Shown in pieces: positions 10,501 through 20,159 of a stretch of DNA of 64,000 bases (positions within the stretch are counted from its first letter, which is position 1; the number at the start of each line of letters is the position of its first letter). The notes beneath the pieces were generated by a model that was not told the DNA's origin, made no database searches, and worked only from the letters and a program-made list of their open reading frames with translations. The position numbers and the translations under genes are program-made. The stretch comes from Marsupella aquatica (Eukaryota; Marchantiophyta): assembly GCA_973895155.1 (NCBI GenBank), contig OZ316896.1, positions 248,001-312,000 of the forward strand, written 5' to 3'.

Positions 10501-12155
10501 AGTCCTCCTTCCCGGGCCTAAACACCTGCTCGATCGTAGGACTAACAGGTGGTTGAGGCTTCTCAGCCAACGGCCTCGGCGTTGGAGCTTCCTCGGGTGC
10601 CCTTACCTGCAGGGGAAGTACCGGGGCAAAAGTCTGACCTCTGGCATACCGACACAACAGCGGCATGTGATAGCCAAGCCGCGACACGCTCCCCATGCCG
10701 ATTACCTGCTGCTCCTCCTTTAAGATCTTCTTCAATTGGTTGAGGAGGTACCCGTTGTAGTCCCGGCTTGGGTCTGGCCTTTCTGCCAGATAGACCTGTG
10801 CCTTGCCGATCTCTGCCCTCGGCAAGTTACAATGCATGGTCACCCGCAAGAAGTCGATCATCTCTCCTATGTGCGGGTTGGTGCAGGTGTTCCGGAAGAA
10901 GCCATTCTTCGTTGATGGCCCGGGGAACGACCGGAACTCCTTGTCAGGCAAGGTCTTCCTGGTATCAACTTTGGTCTTATTGCCTATCGGCAAGCCAAAC
11001 ACTTCGGCAATTACCTTGGGAGTAAGATAGAAATCCTTCCCATATATCCTCGTGCAATTGGTCTCGGGTTCCCATGACCCCATGAATTCTAATAGGTCTG
11101 ACTCCGGTACCTCCGGCTTCAGCCATGGTAATCTTACAAAGGCCTCCAAGCCGGATCCGGCCATGAAGCCTTGGTACTTCTTGGTTTGCATGGCCGTAAA
11201 GCATGCATCCTCCTCCCGTGCAAAATGTAGTTGCACCTCCACCGGTAGGGTTGCCGCCCAGCCATTCCAGGTGTCATCCCTGGTTGGAATGGCCTTGATG
11301 GGATCGACCTCCTCCTCTTCGGCTTCTCCCTGCCTCCTGCTCTGCTGCTCGGCTGGCCTCTTTGGTGCCGCCGACCTCGTTCTTTTTGTCGGGGTGGCTT
11401 CATCGTTGACGGCCCCCTTCCTCTTCATCTCTGCTGCCGTGGAGGTTTCTCCTAGCACCGTTGCCCGGGTCCACCTTTCCGTGCTACCCTTTAATTCCCA
11501 GTGTATGTCGTTGCAGTTCTTGATGGCCTCTCGGATGCCGACGACGCTGTCTTTGCAAAACAGAAGATCGTCGAGTTGATTGGAAGTAGGCGTCCACAGG
11601 AACTCGTCCTTGATGAGTTTGCCTCCTAAGAAAGCCGTCTTGTGCAGCTCCCACAATCGAGCGAGCTCCTGCCATTCTCGAGCTGCCCTTTCTGACTCCT
11701 CGTCCTCGTAAGTCTTGATGTACTCAGTTGCCCGTTCGAACAGGCATCCCCAGAAATGTGCCGCTTGATTGACGTTGCTCATACCCTCCTTAGGTCGATC
11801 ATCGGTATCTACTCTCTCCCCGAGTGCTTGCCTAAGCAGCTGACAGTAGTTGGCCTCCCGTAGTCGTCTGCCTAGTTCGTGCTCGCAAATGAGCCACCAT
11901 CTCCTGCAAGCGCTCCTTACCCCTCTCCTCTGCCGGTCCTTCTTCCCGTTGATCCTTCCTAGCCGCCGACGCTTAACGCGCCCTAACCCTAATCGGGTTT
12001 TCACCCTCAGCCTTACCTCCGGCCTCTGCCCGGGTTCCATGGTTGCCCCTAATTGTTTATATTTTCCTTGTTTTGTCACTATACTAAGGTGTTCCTAGGG
12101 TGCCTTCCTGCTTTACCCACTTAACCGGCCGAGTGATTCCTGTCTAGGCATCACA
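7529..12155 (-). repeat. 5' LTR of the gypsy element, about 4.6 kb
   Basis: On the minus strand it starts TGTGATGCC at 12155 and ends GCACCACA at 7529, giving TGTG/CACA termini, followed at once by the spacer and primer-binding site. The first 1307 bp are confirmed by the 3' LTR copy; the remaining 3.3 kb are assigned to the LTR because no other TG..CA plus PBS boundary was seen. It holds the 1,212-codon ORF starting 76 bp inside the LTR. The 7529-8440 part, after that ORF, has no coding sequence I recognise. Confidence 0.75.
8441..12079 (-). CDS. 1,212-residue LTR-encoded protein: plant-mobile-domain-like segment plus coiled coil
   Basis: A single uninterrupted frame in the same direction as gag-pol, lying wholly inside the LTR. 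The N-terminus is strongly basic (residues 25-60, RVKRRRLGRINGKKDRQRR). A second basic stretch near 228-245 could act in nuclear import. Residues about 335-368 (SWEPETNC, then LTPKVIAEVFGLPIGNK) resemble the plant mobile domain signature of a W-x-PET block followed by a 'leDvaxllGLPi' block; that assignment is by eye. Residues about 560-780 are acidic and Pro/Ser-rich. About 790-1055 is a long heptad-rich coiled coil. The tail is Gly/Ala/Glu low complexity. Extra ORFs before gag are known in Tat/Ogre-type gypsy elements, but there they lie between LTR and gag. Function is unknown; a structural or nucleic-acid-binding accessory role is only a guess. Confidence 0.8.
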   Translation of the reverse strand: MTKQGKYKQLGATMEPGQRPEVRLRVKTRLGLGRVKRRRLGRINGKKDRQRRGVRSACRRWWLICEHELGRRLREANYCQLLRQALGERVDTDDRPKEGMSNVNQAAHFWGCLFERATEYIKTYEDEESERAAREWQELARLWELHKTAFLGGKLIKDEFLWTPTSNQLDDLLFCKDSVVGIREAIKNCNDIHWELKGSTERWTRATVLGETSTAAEMKRKGAVNDEATPTKRTRSAAPKRPAEQQSRRQGEAEEEEVDPIKAIPTRDDTWNGWAATLPVEVQLHFAREEDACFTAMQTKKYQGFMAGSGLEAFVRLPWLKPEVPESDLLEFMGSWEPETNCTRIYGKDFYLTPKVIAEVFGLPIGNKTKVDTRKTLPDKEFRSFPGPSTKNGFFRNTCTNPHIGEMIDFLRVTMHCNLPRAEIGKAQVYLAERPDPSRDYNGYLLNQLKKILKEEQQVIGMGSVSRLGYHMPLLCRYARGQTFAPVLPLQVRAPEEAPTPRPLAEKPQPPVSPTIEQVFRPGKEDLPMQQPGMQSLLKLLEKEKKSALATTTATATMQDTTTEVGLHRLTRENPFAGDKERIRPESKPGVRMYVGTSSSESEAELPEAPTDEEEREKPETQEVEEAVEDCSHDNSGYGSDHHVPGVRTCGRFVPTLPRVVRGDPNQQSSPESPPPDVAPPSFDGIKQTVQEVQERIKQEEEAALAKEKDLPGGDWPEDIRRLAEKGSKPLATIEEIRRTAWEQRPRWAMPITSTYSTYAKNRAMEYGEMCGELALGIFGEELEVGPFFHREQLEKHQLEEAVALERSKKDELIRRLRRMEAEIEDLRAAKKAQDELRIKRHELNIMQGQLDTAQADNQNIKDKLTQTQEELANTIKEREKWKQELKNTEEAHIIANSRAMAETQRKEWALKGELEKIRGALEQKEVELGKSYQGIMALQQELASLTASFKADLREKDEMLEQTYAKMNQMESVIIAELDKELRATQEERATLKKELEEAHREQEEAKNELEGARKDLDETQEELEEITRKMENLQRRADNQTERLKKQAAVFKSLAAAGPSPVGTNQLPGVVIAEGQAASTAPVPEVSGKGKGPAAEPPMKKKWKPSGSRSNTTSQAVVIKEVDLAPTPDRVTAKDPTTLGEGEAEAVGVAEAKAVGIAEAGVEAEAEGGPSQGDGELTRSRAGNLSVGGPTAVAEEEVLGASIEDPPPVS

Positions 12156-12659
12156 GACATAAACGAGGCAGCTGCACATGTGACTTGCCAAACTCTGGCT
12201 GCACATGGAGTGGAGGCAGATGTCGTGGTAACAAATTTGGTGGCAGGGTTGGAGAAGAGAGTTAGTGGGACTATAGATGTGCTAGTTTTCAACCCACCTT
12301 ATGTTCCAACCTCGGAAGATGAGGTGGGTATGGCAGGTATAATATCATCATGGGCAGGTGGACACCGCGGACGAACTGTGATAAATCGCATGTTGGCTAT
12401 TGTTGACGAGCTTTTGTCAAGTAAAGGTTTGTTTTACCTCCTTACTCTCACCGCCAACAATCCTGGTGAGATCTGCCAGATCATGAAGAAGAAAGGGTTC
12501 GCTTCACGTATAGTTATTCAGAGGTCAACAGAGGAGGAGAGCTTGCATGTCTTGAAATTTTGGAGAGAAAACCTAGATGACCTGCCTGAGAATGGTTCCC
12601 CGCCCACTCTTCAAACATCTTTGTCTGCCAAGCTAGCCCGCCTTGCTTTTTGGAGATAA
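12156..12659 (+). CDS. N6AMT1: HemK2/N6AMT1-type protein glutamine methyltransferase, 3' part only
   Basis: The open frame begins directly at the LTR end with D-I-N-E-A-A and runs to TAA at 12659 (167 codons). The catalytic NPPY motif (VFNPPYVPT) is at 12291 onward. The tail EICQIMKKKGF, SRIVIQRSTEEES and LKFWRE matches plant HemK2, the SAM-dependent enzyme that methylates the GGQ glutamine of release factor eRF1. The start of this segment corresponds to the end of the SAM-binding half, the ATD(I/T)NP region. The N-terminal half with the glycine-rich SAM loop is missing and should lie left of the retrotransposon. Either the element landed in the coding exon, which inactivates this copy, or it lies in an intron whose acceptor is CACAG at the junction. 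The C-terminus after LKFWRE is about 30 residues longer than I expect. Confidence 0.85.
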   Translation, partial: DINEAAAHVTCQTLAAHGVEADVVVTNLVAGLEKRVSGTIDVLVFNPPYVPTSEDEVGMAGIISSWAGGHRGRTVINRMLAIVDELLSSKGLFYLLTLTANNPGEICQIMKKKGFASRIVIQRSTEEESLHVLKFWRENLDDLPENGSPPTLQTSLSAKLARLAFWR

Positions 12660-15440
12660 TGGGGGTGTCTCAGATTACGACTTGGGCTTTGGACACTGGT
12701 GATGACTTTGAAAGCCACACATTTCTTCGAAGCACCACCGCTGACCTGTGCTTGGACCTCTCATGTACTTGATGGAGCAACATGCCTTAAGGTCGGCATC
12801 TGTCCGACTTTGGTGCAGCTCAAAGGTCAAGGTAATCACAGTCACAGCCCCGCCCTTCCTCTCCGTGATATCAATGATGCGTCGATAAGTAGCTCTGACA
12901 AAGATAGCCTCTTTTTTGTAATATATTCTTGTACAGTTGCTCTAGCGGTTGTAAGACTGACAGCTGCTGCTGTGATCATATGTCTATACTTGATTCAGTG
13001 GCGGATTCTAGGCATCACCGATGAAAACAGAACATTTAACCATTAGCGCTGGAATCCTTGGCTCAACACAACCCTTTCTTAAGTAAGACTGTTAGGCATG
13101 TGTATTTTTTAAGTCTGATGGTTGAATTCCAAACTCACACGAAGAATTCAAGGCACTGCTGGGTCGAAATGTGAAAACCTATGGAGGATAAAAATATGAT
13201 AGTCCAATACATTGTACCTCACCTATTGTGTTGACCGTTACAAACAGGGTTTCGCTTCCAAGGGTGGCTATTCTATTTGTATTTACTCACAAGGACGTGC
13301 AGCAATGTAGAAGAGGCGGGTTGTCATCCTTTGCAAGTAGTCAAAGAATGATTTGAGAACGGCAAGCTGGGAGATCGTCAATCAAATGAATGTCTGCGAT
13401 TGCTGCATATACATTGCCTCGTTATTTTTAGCTGTGTCTCATACGGATTGCAGTATGCCAGAGCTGTAGCACTACCTAAACGTATATTAAGAGATCTTGT
13501 GAGAAATCAGAAACAATTGAAGAAACACTCACCCGCCATAAAAAGAAAATAACCGGAAGAAAATAAACTTTACAGGTGGCCTTGCGTTGCATCCTTGCCA
13601 ATGATGTATGTTTGTTGTTCAAACCGCTAGTACGACCACAGTCCTGTTCCCAGCCTACAATTTCATAGCGTCCTTCCCCCACGAGAGTCGTGCATCATGT
13701 GTAAGGAAGTGCTTGCTGCAGTCTATGCATAGCTTCGATAGTTCCTCACGCAGGTTTAAACCGTTTTCACAACTACATACTTTTGTGATCCCCTCCCTCT
13801 CTGCAGAGGGCTGGTTGTGCTTGGGGAATAAATGTAGCTGGGAAATAGGGACCTCAAATGTAGTGGCGTAGATAAGTAACCTGGATAAAGGGTAACCCTG
13901 TAGAGTTTTCCATGACATGCCGTCAGAGAAAACCAGAAGATGGCAAGGAATGATCAAGGGATGGTTGGCCTATTGCTTCTGGTGTTCTTTCTTTGTCTTT
14001 GGAAAGAGCAGGCTGATCGACCAGAAGCTTCATCCCACTGGGCCAACGAGGTTTTCTGTTAGTTGCCCTTGTTTCATGCTCTCGTACTGACCATGCAATG
14101 ATACAGGGAAAGACTGTACAAGAGGGACGACTCTATATCACTAGGGTAAGTCATCCAGGGTCCCATACTGTATTTTTATGCTTTCTATATGGTCCGTCGA
14201 GGAGGCGAATCTGCTGTCTAAGCACCGTATTGACCAGTTAGAGGATAATGGTTACTCTCTGCACAAGCACCTTCGTTCCTTTCGCGTACTTCATGTCGTA
14301 ATCCACAATTGCGTACAACACTGATTTCATCTGCTATGTAAGGAGCATATACTTGCTTACAAGTCATAATGCACGAGTGCGTACAACACGATTTCATGTG
14401 CTATGGAAGGGGCATATACTTCTATAAAAGTCTTAACTAGATAAGCTTTATTGCATGCTTGTACTCGACTAGATGTATCCTTTTCCGCAGTACATGGAAT
14501 CAAATGACGAGTATACGTCTCTCTAAGTTCACACCAGGGCAACCAAGAGACGTCTGCCTGCCACGGAGAATTTACCGTCTGTGATGTGACTGCAGAGCGG
14601 GCAGTAGACTGGGATTTTTGGGTGTTCCAAGATCTTCAGAACCTACCGTTCAGAAACATGTTCTTTAATTTTACGAGATTCATCTTATTGTCAATGGTTT
14701 TTACCATCACACTGGGGTACATGTTTTCAGGACACAGATTCCTTTGGTATGTCCTCTTTTCGGAGGTTGTACTGAGTGTTTGTCAGGCACTTTGACAAGC
14801 AAGGGGGTACGAAGCTCATGTCCTGGCTGTGACATACCTCCTAGAAAACTACGAAGGAGCCTCCTAGATTGGCATCTGTCATAAAACCGAACGAGTGTTA
14901 GAGTATGAAATCTGTGCCAACCATCCTGGCTGTAGAACTGAAAGCTGGCTGGCAGTTGCGCAGTTGCTTGCATGATCGGAACAAAGGCCACGGCAAAGTA
15001 TCTCCCAAATAGATTTAGAGTTATCGTCGTCAGTGGGTTTGAGGTGTGTAGGCAACATTTTCAACCGGAGAAGGTCATTATGTGGGCAGCCACCTGACTA
15101 GTTTACATAAACCTCGATCACACACCTGGCTTGCCTAGATGTTCTTATCAAAGATGGAAATTGTTTCTCAATAGATAGGCAGCTGATTATAAACAACCAT
15201 ACAAACCTTTATCAAATTTGTGTGAGTAGTGTCTCGTCGGATATGAAAGCTCCCTCATTAGTCGATTCTGAGCCTTGTCTACACTTGGGTACCCGAGCCA
15301 TGTCCCTGTGTATGTACTTAAAGTTGATGTGTCTTCAGATGGAGGAGAGCTCTGAGATGAGAAAATGCTGAAAGAAAGTACCCAGAAGCATCAACGACAG
15401 AGATGCACCACTTAAGCACTGAGGTGAAGAACAGAGGGGG
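12660..15440. other. Intergenic stretch without recognisable genes
   Basis: This is the HemK2 3' flank followed by unassigned sequence. Short frames exist on both strands (for example 13655-13957 minus and 14586-14795 plus), but none shows a family I know and none exceeds about 120 codons. One imperfect tandem repeat is listed separately. No left end of the CACTA element was found. Confidence 0.5.
14302..14432. repeat. Imperfect tandem duplication, about 67-bp units
   Basis: Two adjacent diverged copies share TGCGTACAACAC, GATTTCAT, TGCTATG and GCATATACTT in the same order, at about 14302-14366 and 14370-14432. They lie in non-coding sequence; no function is apparent. Confidence 0.6.
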
Positions 15441-15443
15441 TGG

Positions 15444-15911
15444 ATGAAGATGGGTTACGTGGGGGAGTTGACCGATATTTGGGTGTTGAATTATGGTAAC
15501 ACAAGTGTCCCAGTGATATTGATGAAGGGATCATGGGTGAAATCAGAGTGGCAGAGACCAAGGGCCACCATGAAGCGTGATCATGATGGGTTCTTGTTGG
15601 CCAATTTTAGGTCCAGAGTACCAGAATGGTCTGAGCCTTTTGTTTTCCCTAGCCAAGTTGAACAGGCTTTCTTTGCAGATGTGGAGGAGTCACATGGCTG
15701 GAGGGTGGTATGCCATAGCCAAGCACGGAACAGGCGGATGGATGGAAGTAAAGTAGAGTTCAGTTTGGATGACCATGCTGCATTCGAGCATCCTAGTCAT
15801 GAGATTGTACTTCCAACTCGGGCAGGGACTGACTACATCCCCTTAACATTGAGAGAGACATATGATGAACCTGGGCAAATGGAATATGATGAGGTTGATG
15901 ATTTGCAATAG
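15444..15911 (+). pseudogene. CACTA transposase C-terminal remnant (DUF4216)
   Basis: About 155 codons. The block YVGELTDIWVLNY, then MKGSWVK, then DGFLLANF and EPFVFPSQVEQAFF, matches the DUF4216 domain found at the C-terminus of TNP2-like CACTA transposases (pattern: G-x-I-x-E-I-W-x-L-x-Y, then PF-x-LA-x-QA-x-QVFY). The upstream catalytic domain is absent. The first methionine (15444) lies inside the domain, so the true frame probably entered from upstream. The second gene follows within about 180 bp on the same strand. Confidence 0.78.
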
Positions 15912-16088
15912 GCAACAGCTGGCGATTGGCAAGTATGAGGTTGAGGATGACTACCTGCATAGAGTCACAGAACGGGAATTGCTGCCTGGAATGATGTTTA
16001 GGATAGTTGGATATGCATGAAATTGATTGATACTTTGAATTTAGTGTGCTGATTCTCCCTGTTTGGTTGTGGGTGCTGTGCAGAAGCT

Positions 16089-19000
16089 ATGGGGGAAGAG
16101 AGTGATGACATGGAGACAGACATGGGGCTTGGAGAGTGGGGTGAAGAGGAAAGATTGGATATGGATGGAGACCCAGATGCAGGGGGCTCACAGAAAAATG
16201 CACCTGTGCAGGATGCACAGGGCCCTCATCAAGTCCCAGGTAGGTGGGCAGCTAGAGAGAAATCACATAATCCATACCCTAGAAGGAGCCAGAGTTATTG
16301 GCAAGGGACGCCTGATAATTATGATGATGACTATGATGGAGCAGAAGATGGATGGGATGAATATGAACACCCAGAGCGTGATAGAGACGGGTACAGAGGG
16401 CAATGGAAAGGTGAGGAGGATGATTGGACAAGTAAGTGCCTTGTGCTAGTGATTTTGTGATGGTAGTAGAGATTTAGCTCAATATGGACTTATCTGATGT
16501 GTAGCTAGGGCAAAGAGTTTATCTTACAGGTCCATGAGTGTGGCATGTACCTGTTGGTATGCAGACTCTGATTGGGACAATCACGAAAACAACAAAGGCC
16601 ATCCACGTTCAGATAGGCGGCAATCATTCACAGGCGGGAGAAACGGCCCTAATTCATCAAGACAAAGCAATAGGACAGGTGGTCCAGAACCATCTATGCG
16701 CCAAGGGAGAGGTAACTTGGTCATTGCAGAATTGCTCTGAAGTCCAGTGTATATTTGGCAGCAGGATTTATGATTCATACTTACCTAATGTAAGTGACTG
16801 TAAATGTGCAGGGACTCCAGGGAGGTTTGGACAATGCAATCCAGGCCGTGGGTGGAGATCAGGCCGTGGAGGGACCCCAGGCCGTGGGGGGACACCAGGC
16901 CGTGGAGGGACACCTAGTAGCGCTTCAGGGAATACCAAGGCAGGAGACAGTAACAAATTTGGTAAAGTAGAAGTGAATTCCGAAGGTTGGATAACTCCCA
17001 CATGTGATGGTAAGAACCGTTGGCATTCTGACCTAAAAGGAGAAGTATTGCGTTGGTTAGATTTGAGCATTACAAAGTTTAGGAGTCAGAACAAAGCTGA
17101 TTGGGCTGCTATCTGCAAGGACATTCTTGAACGGTGGGACTATGTTGGTAATGATGGTAAGGGCCCAGTTGAAGATTGCATATCAGATTATGCAATGAGG
17201 ATTTTGAAACAAGAGAGACATAGGTTGAAAAGGATGTGGATAGACAATGGTTCTAACAGGAGAATGCCACCACCCCCATCATTGGAACTGGATCAATGGA
17301 CACGGTTAATCAAAGGGTTCATGTCGAAGGCTGGACAGAGCAAGAGTGAACTGATGTCAAATGCTCGAGGCAAAGTGAAACACCTTTCACAGGCTGGGAG
17401 AGGAAGTTATGCTCCAGTGAAAGAACAATTGGTAAGGCAGTGACATGCCTGATAGTAAGCCTCAAACTTATCATCTTGCTACCATTATTACATTTTCATT
17501 GACAATCAACACTTGGTTTCATTCATATGTATGTTGATGTGGACTGCAGAAGAAATTGACAGGTGAAGAACCATCAGCACAAGAAGTGAGAGAGGAGTTC
17601 ATGAAACAAAGGAGTGAGGTGACAAGTGACTTCCAAACAGGTGATTATGTTGTAATTATGTATGTTCTGTGACTATTTGGCCTTGAGCATCAGAAAGAAA
17701 TATAGTAGGAAATAAACAACCAGTTCTTGGGGACAATTATCTGAGATATGTAAGCTGTGTTATGACAGGGAACTGTTACAACTCTCACAGAGATGTGTGA
17801 ACGGTTGAAGTCATTAGAGTGTGGACTCCCTCGAGTGGAAAGTAAATTGGCTGATCGTTTGGATATTGTGGAGGCATCTGTAGCGAACCTTCTTGTATCA
17901 GTGGAATCTAATTTCAAGCTTGTGATTGAAAAATTGGGTGGTTCCCAACCAAACAATGAGGGCAACATTGTACAAAGTGTGCCCTTGTTAACAAAAAAGG
18001 GAATTGGCAAATCTGACACAGGTATGGAAATGACACCGGCCCATTGTTCATTGTGTCCTATGTTCAAATGTTAGAAGTAAGTTTTCATGAATTGAGTGAA
18101 TGGTTTGAATGCAGGAAGAGTGGAGGCAGAGAAGGACCCTGTAATCAGTAAGCAGAAGGGCAAGAAGGTTGCTGAGACAGGTAACCTGCTATGATCCAGT
18201 ACATTACATTTGAAAAGTGCATGGAGTTTTGTGAAGCTTAAGCCGGTTGGAGGTAATCTTTTCTGTAAGAACTGGTTGGATGAACTGGGATCTGAAGTGA
18301 CATCATGATTGATGTATCAGGTGATTCAAAGAGCAATAATGAAGAAGATGTGCCCAGTGCCTCAGTGACCATAGCCAAGGAGGTATCAGGTAAGCTGATG
18401 CTTTAAATTCCTCTATATGAATGTTGAGCAACAATTCAGTGGTTAATAGATTCAACCTGAATATTGTGGTGTATTTATTGATCAACAGAAGCAGACATGG
18501 AGCATATGGCAATGGCAAAGAAGGGGAAGAAGGCTGTTCATAATGGTAAGGAGATAGTGACGACTTTGTGGTTGGTGACATGTACATTTAGCACATGTGA
18601 TGAGTGATTGACTTATGTTGGACATGACACTGAATTGTAGTTGATGCAGAGTTGACAGACTCTCAACCAAGTGGGAGTAGGGTGAAGCGACGTCGAAACT
18701 TGGGAGCAACATTGGATGCAAGTAAGATTGTAGATGCTTCAATTGAAGCAAGTACAATGTTGGCAGATATTGAGATGATGTCGCAGGGAAATCCTGCTAC
18801 ACAATCAAAAGTGTCAAATATGGATGCAGATTCTTTGAAGAAGAGTGTAGCCAATTCTCGATCACCAGCACAAAACACTCGTGCCAAAGTCATGACTCGC
18901 AACCAAGGTATGAATAATGTCATGTATAAGCCACCCAGGAAAGCCAAGAAAAACAGCCAGGGTAAGGTGGAGGTGATAGCCACAGCAGAGCCAGTCCATA

Positions 19001-19245
19001 ATCTTCTATCATGGGAGGATGACTCGCAGGTATGTGTGGGTACAGGCATTTTGCGACCGGATCATGCAAAATTCCATGGCAAAGTGGTCCCGGATGACCA
19101 TGTAGTAGTGTTGTTGACTACAGTGATTGTATCTGATTGTAATTTGCCATTTCCGAATAGAGACGATGATCCACCTCAGGAAATAATTGCAGATGCAGTA
19201 GGATCTCTTGTGCTCTGGCCATCAGAGTGTGTTAGTCTGCAGTGA
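16089..19245 (+). CDS. CACTA second gene, multi-exon (plant transposase_24-like)
   Basis: Proposed exons with GT-AG borders: 16089-16431, 16565-16711, 16812-17431, 17550-17640, 17769-18021, 18114-18180, 18321-18389, 18489-18545, 18641-19245. Most introns fall in phase 1. Exon 3 has four near-identical GRGGTP-type repeats and then a region (W-x-SDLKGEVLRWLDL, SYAPVKEQL, next exon KKLTGEEPS) like the plant transposase_24 family. The last exon ends in VGSLVLWPSECV, the usual C-terminal signature of En/Spm-associated plant proteins. The junction between exons 4 and 5 does not keep frame as drawn, so one border is wrong or the copy is damaged. Other introns fit well, so exon calls are otherwise fairly good. 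The product probably helps bind the element's ends. Confidence 0.68.
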
Positions 19246-19786
19246 CTGAATGCAAGTGTAGATAGAATCATGTGAATTGTGTCACATTTTGACATTGCCT
19301 TGGAAAGATCCAAGAAATATCTGTACCAATTTTTCCATTTGGTAAAGAGGATGAAGGAGACGTTGTGTGACATTGATATTTCTGAATTCTGTATGTATGA
19401 AACAAGTGATTGATGTCAAACTATGGCTCTATGGTGATTGTCTATGATACTTGAATCTATTTTATCATTTCAGTATTAGTGTGTATGGTATAGAGGAATA
19501 CTTTGTGACCTTCTTTGTAGTCTATGAAGTTTGAATCTGTGAATTCATATTAGTGTACATGGTATAGAAGATGGCTTTCTGAAACTATGTATTCTAATGT
19601 TAACATGATGAATGGTGAACTTATAGAGTGAGTTCATTCCAAGTACACAATAAAACATGAATGCAATATGTTATTTGTGCACAAGAGTGGGTTCATTCCA
19701 AGTAGTATAGTGGGGTTTTCATCACTCATATCCAGTTGACATGAAAGACTTATACATACCCCACAAAGTATATTTAAAGACTACCC

Positions 19787-20069
19787 TCCATAACCTTTTT
19801 AGTCGTTCCCAACGACTCATCATCGCAGCCCATAAAAGACTGAAAACGACTCACCAAAGCTACCCACACAAAGACTAAAATAGACTGAAAATCCAGTCTA
19901 TTAAACGACTTATAAACCAGTTCTATAAAGGACTCAGTTGATTATAGTAACAAAACATACGACTCGCAGTCCTATAAAGGACTAGAGTCCTTCCCAGTCG
20001 TTTCCAAGTCCTATACGGTACTGAATAGTCGTTTAATGGGGTCTAAATACCCCCCGATTTCTACTAGTG
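19787..20069 (+). repeat. CACTA 3' subterminal repeat array and terminal inverted repeat
   Basis: Dense short motifs in both orientations: AGTCGTT, AACGACT, GGACT, AGTCC, GACTG, AGTCGTTTAA. The segment closes with a run CCCCCCGATTTCTACTAGTG at 20050-20069. Such arrays are binding sites for the element-encoded protein in CACTA transposons. Confidence 0.85.
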
Positions 20070-20159
20070 TTACTTTGTATTTTCATGGCACGACGGTTTT
20101 TTTAGGAGTCGTAGAACTCGACTACCTTAACACTTAGCTCCGGCATCACTGACTCCGAC

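Larger units (their letters stand above)
1..12155 (-). mobile_element. Ty3/gypsy LTR retrotransposon, nearly complete, left end outside window
   Basis: On the minus strand the order is 5' LTR (7529-12155), primer-binding site, gag-protease, pol, polypurine tract, then a partial 3' LTR (1-1306). The LTR start TGTGATGCC is seen at both 12155 and 1306. The two LTR copies can be compared over 1306/1307 bp and differ by about ten substitutions and one single-base indel by eye, under 1 percent, so the insertion is young. Pol order is protease, RT, RNase H, integrase, as in Ty3/gypsy. I see no chromodomain after the integrase. Damage is limited to one amber codon in gag and one frameshift near the pol end. 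The flank at 12156 begins GACAT, the expected target duplication, but the matching left flank lies outside the window. Confidence 0.9.
15444..20069 (+). mobile_element. CACTA (En/Spm-type) DNA transposon, 5'-truncated
   Basis: The right end is clear: on the minus strand, from 20069, it reads CACTAGTAGAAATCGG, a CACTA terminal inverted repeat, and the flank TTA follows as a candidate 3-bp target duplication. About 280 bp of subterminal repeats precede it. Inside are a DUF4216-type transposase remnant and a multi-exon second gene ending in the typical plant CACTA C-terminus. No matching left terminus or main transposase catalytic domain was found upstream, so the element seems to have lost its 5' half. 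The left limit given is just the first coding sequence recognised. Confidence 0.82.

Noticed and set aside
14137-14170. CACTAGGGTAAGTC as a possible CACTA left terminus
   Set aside because: Only the first six bases match the right-end terminal repeat, and no subterminal motif array follows.
16063-16449. Alternative 128-codon frame overlapping CACTA exon 1
   Set aside because: The other frame connects through good splice sites to later exons; this one does not.
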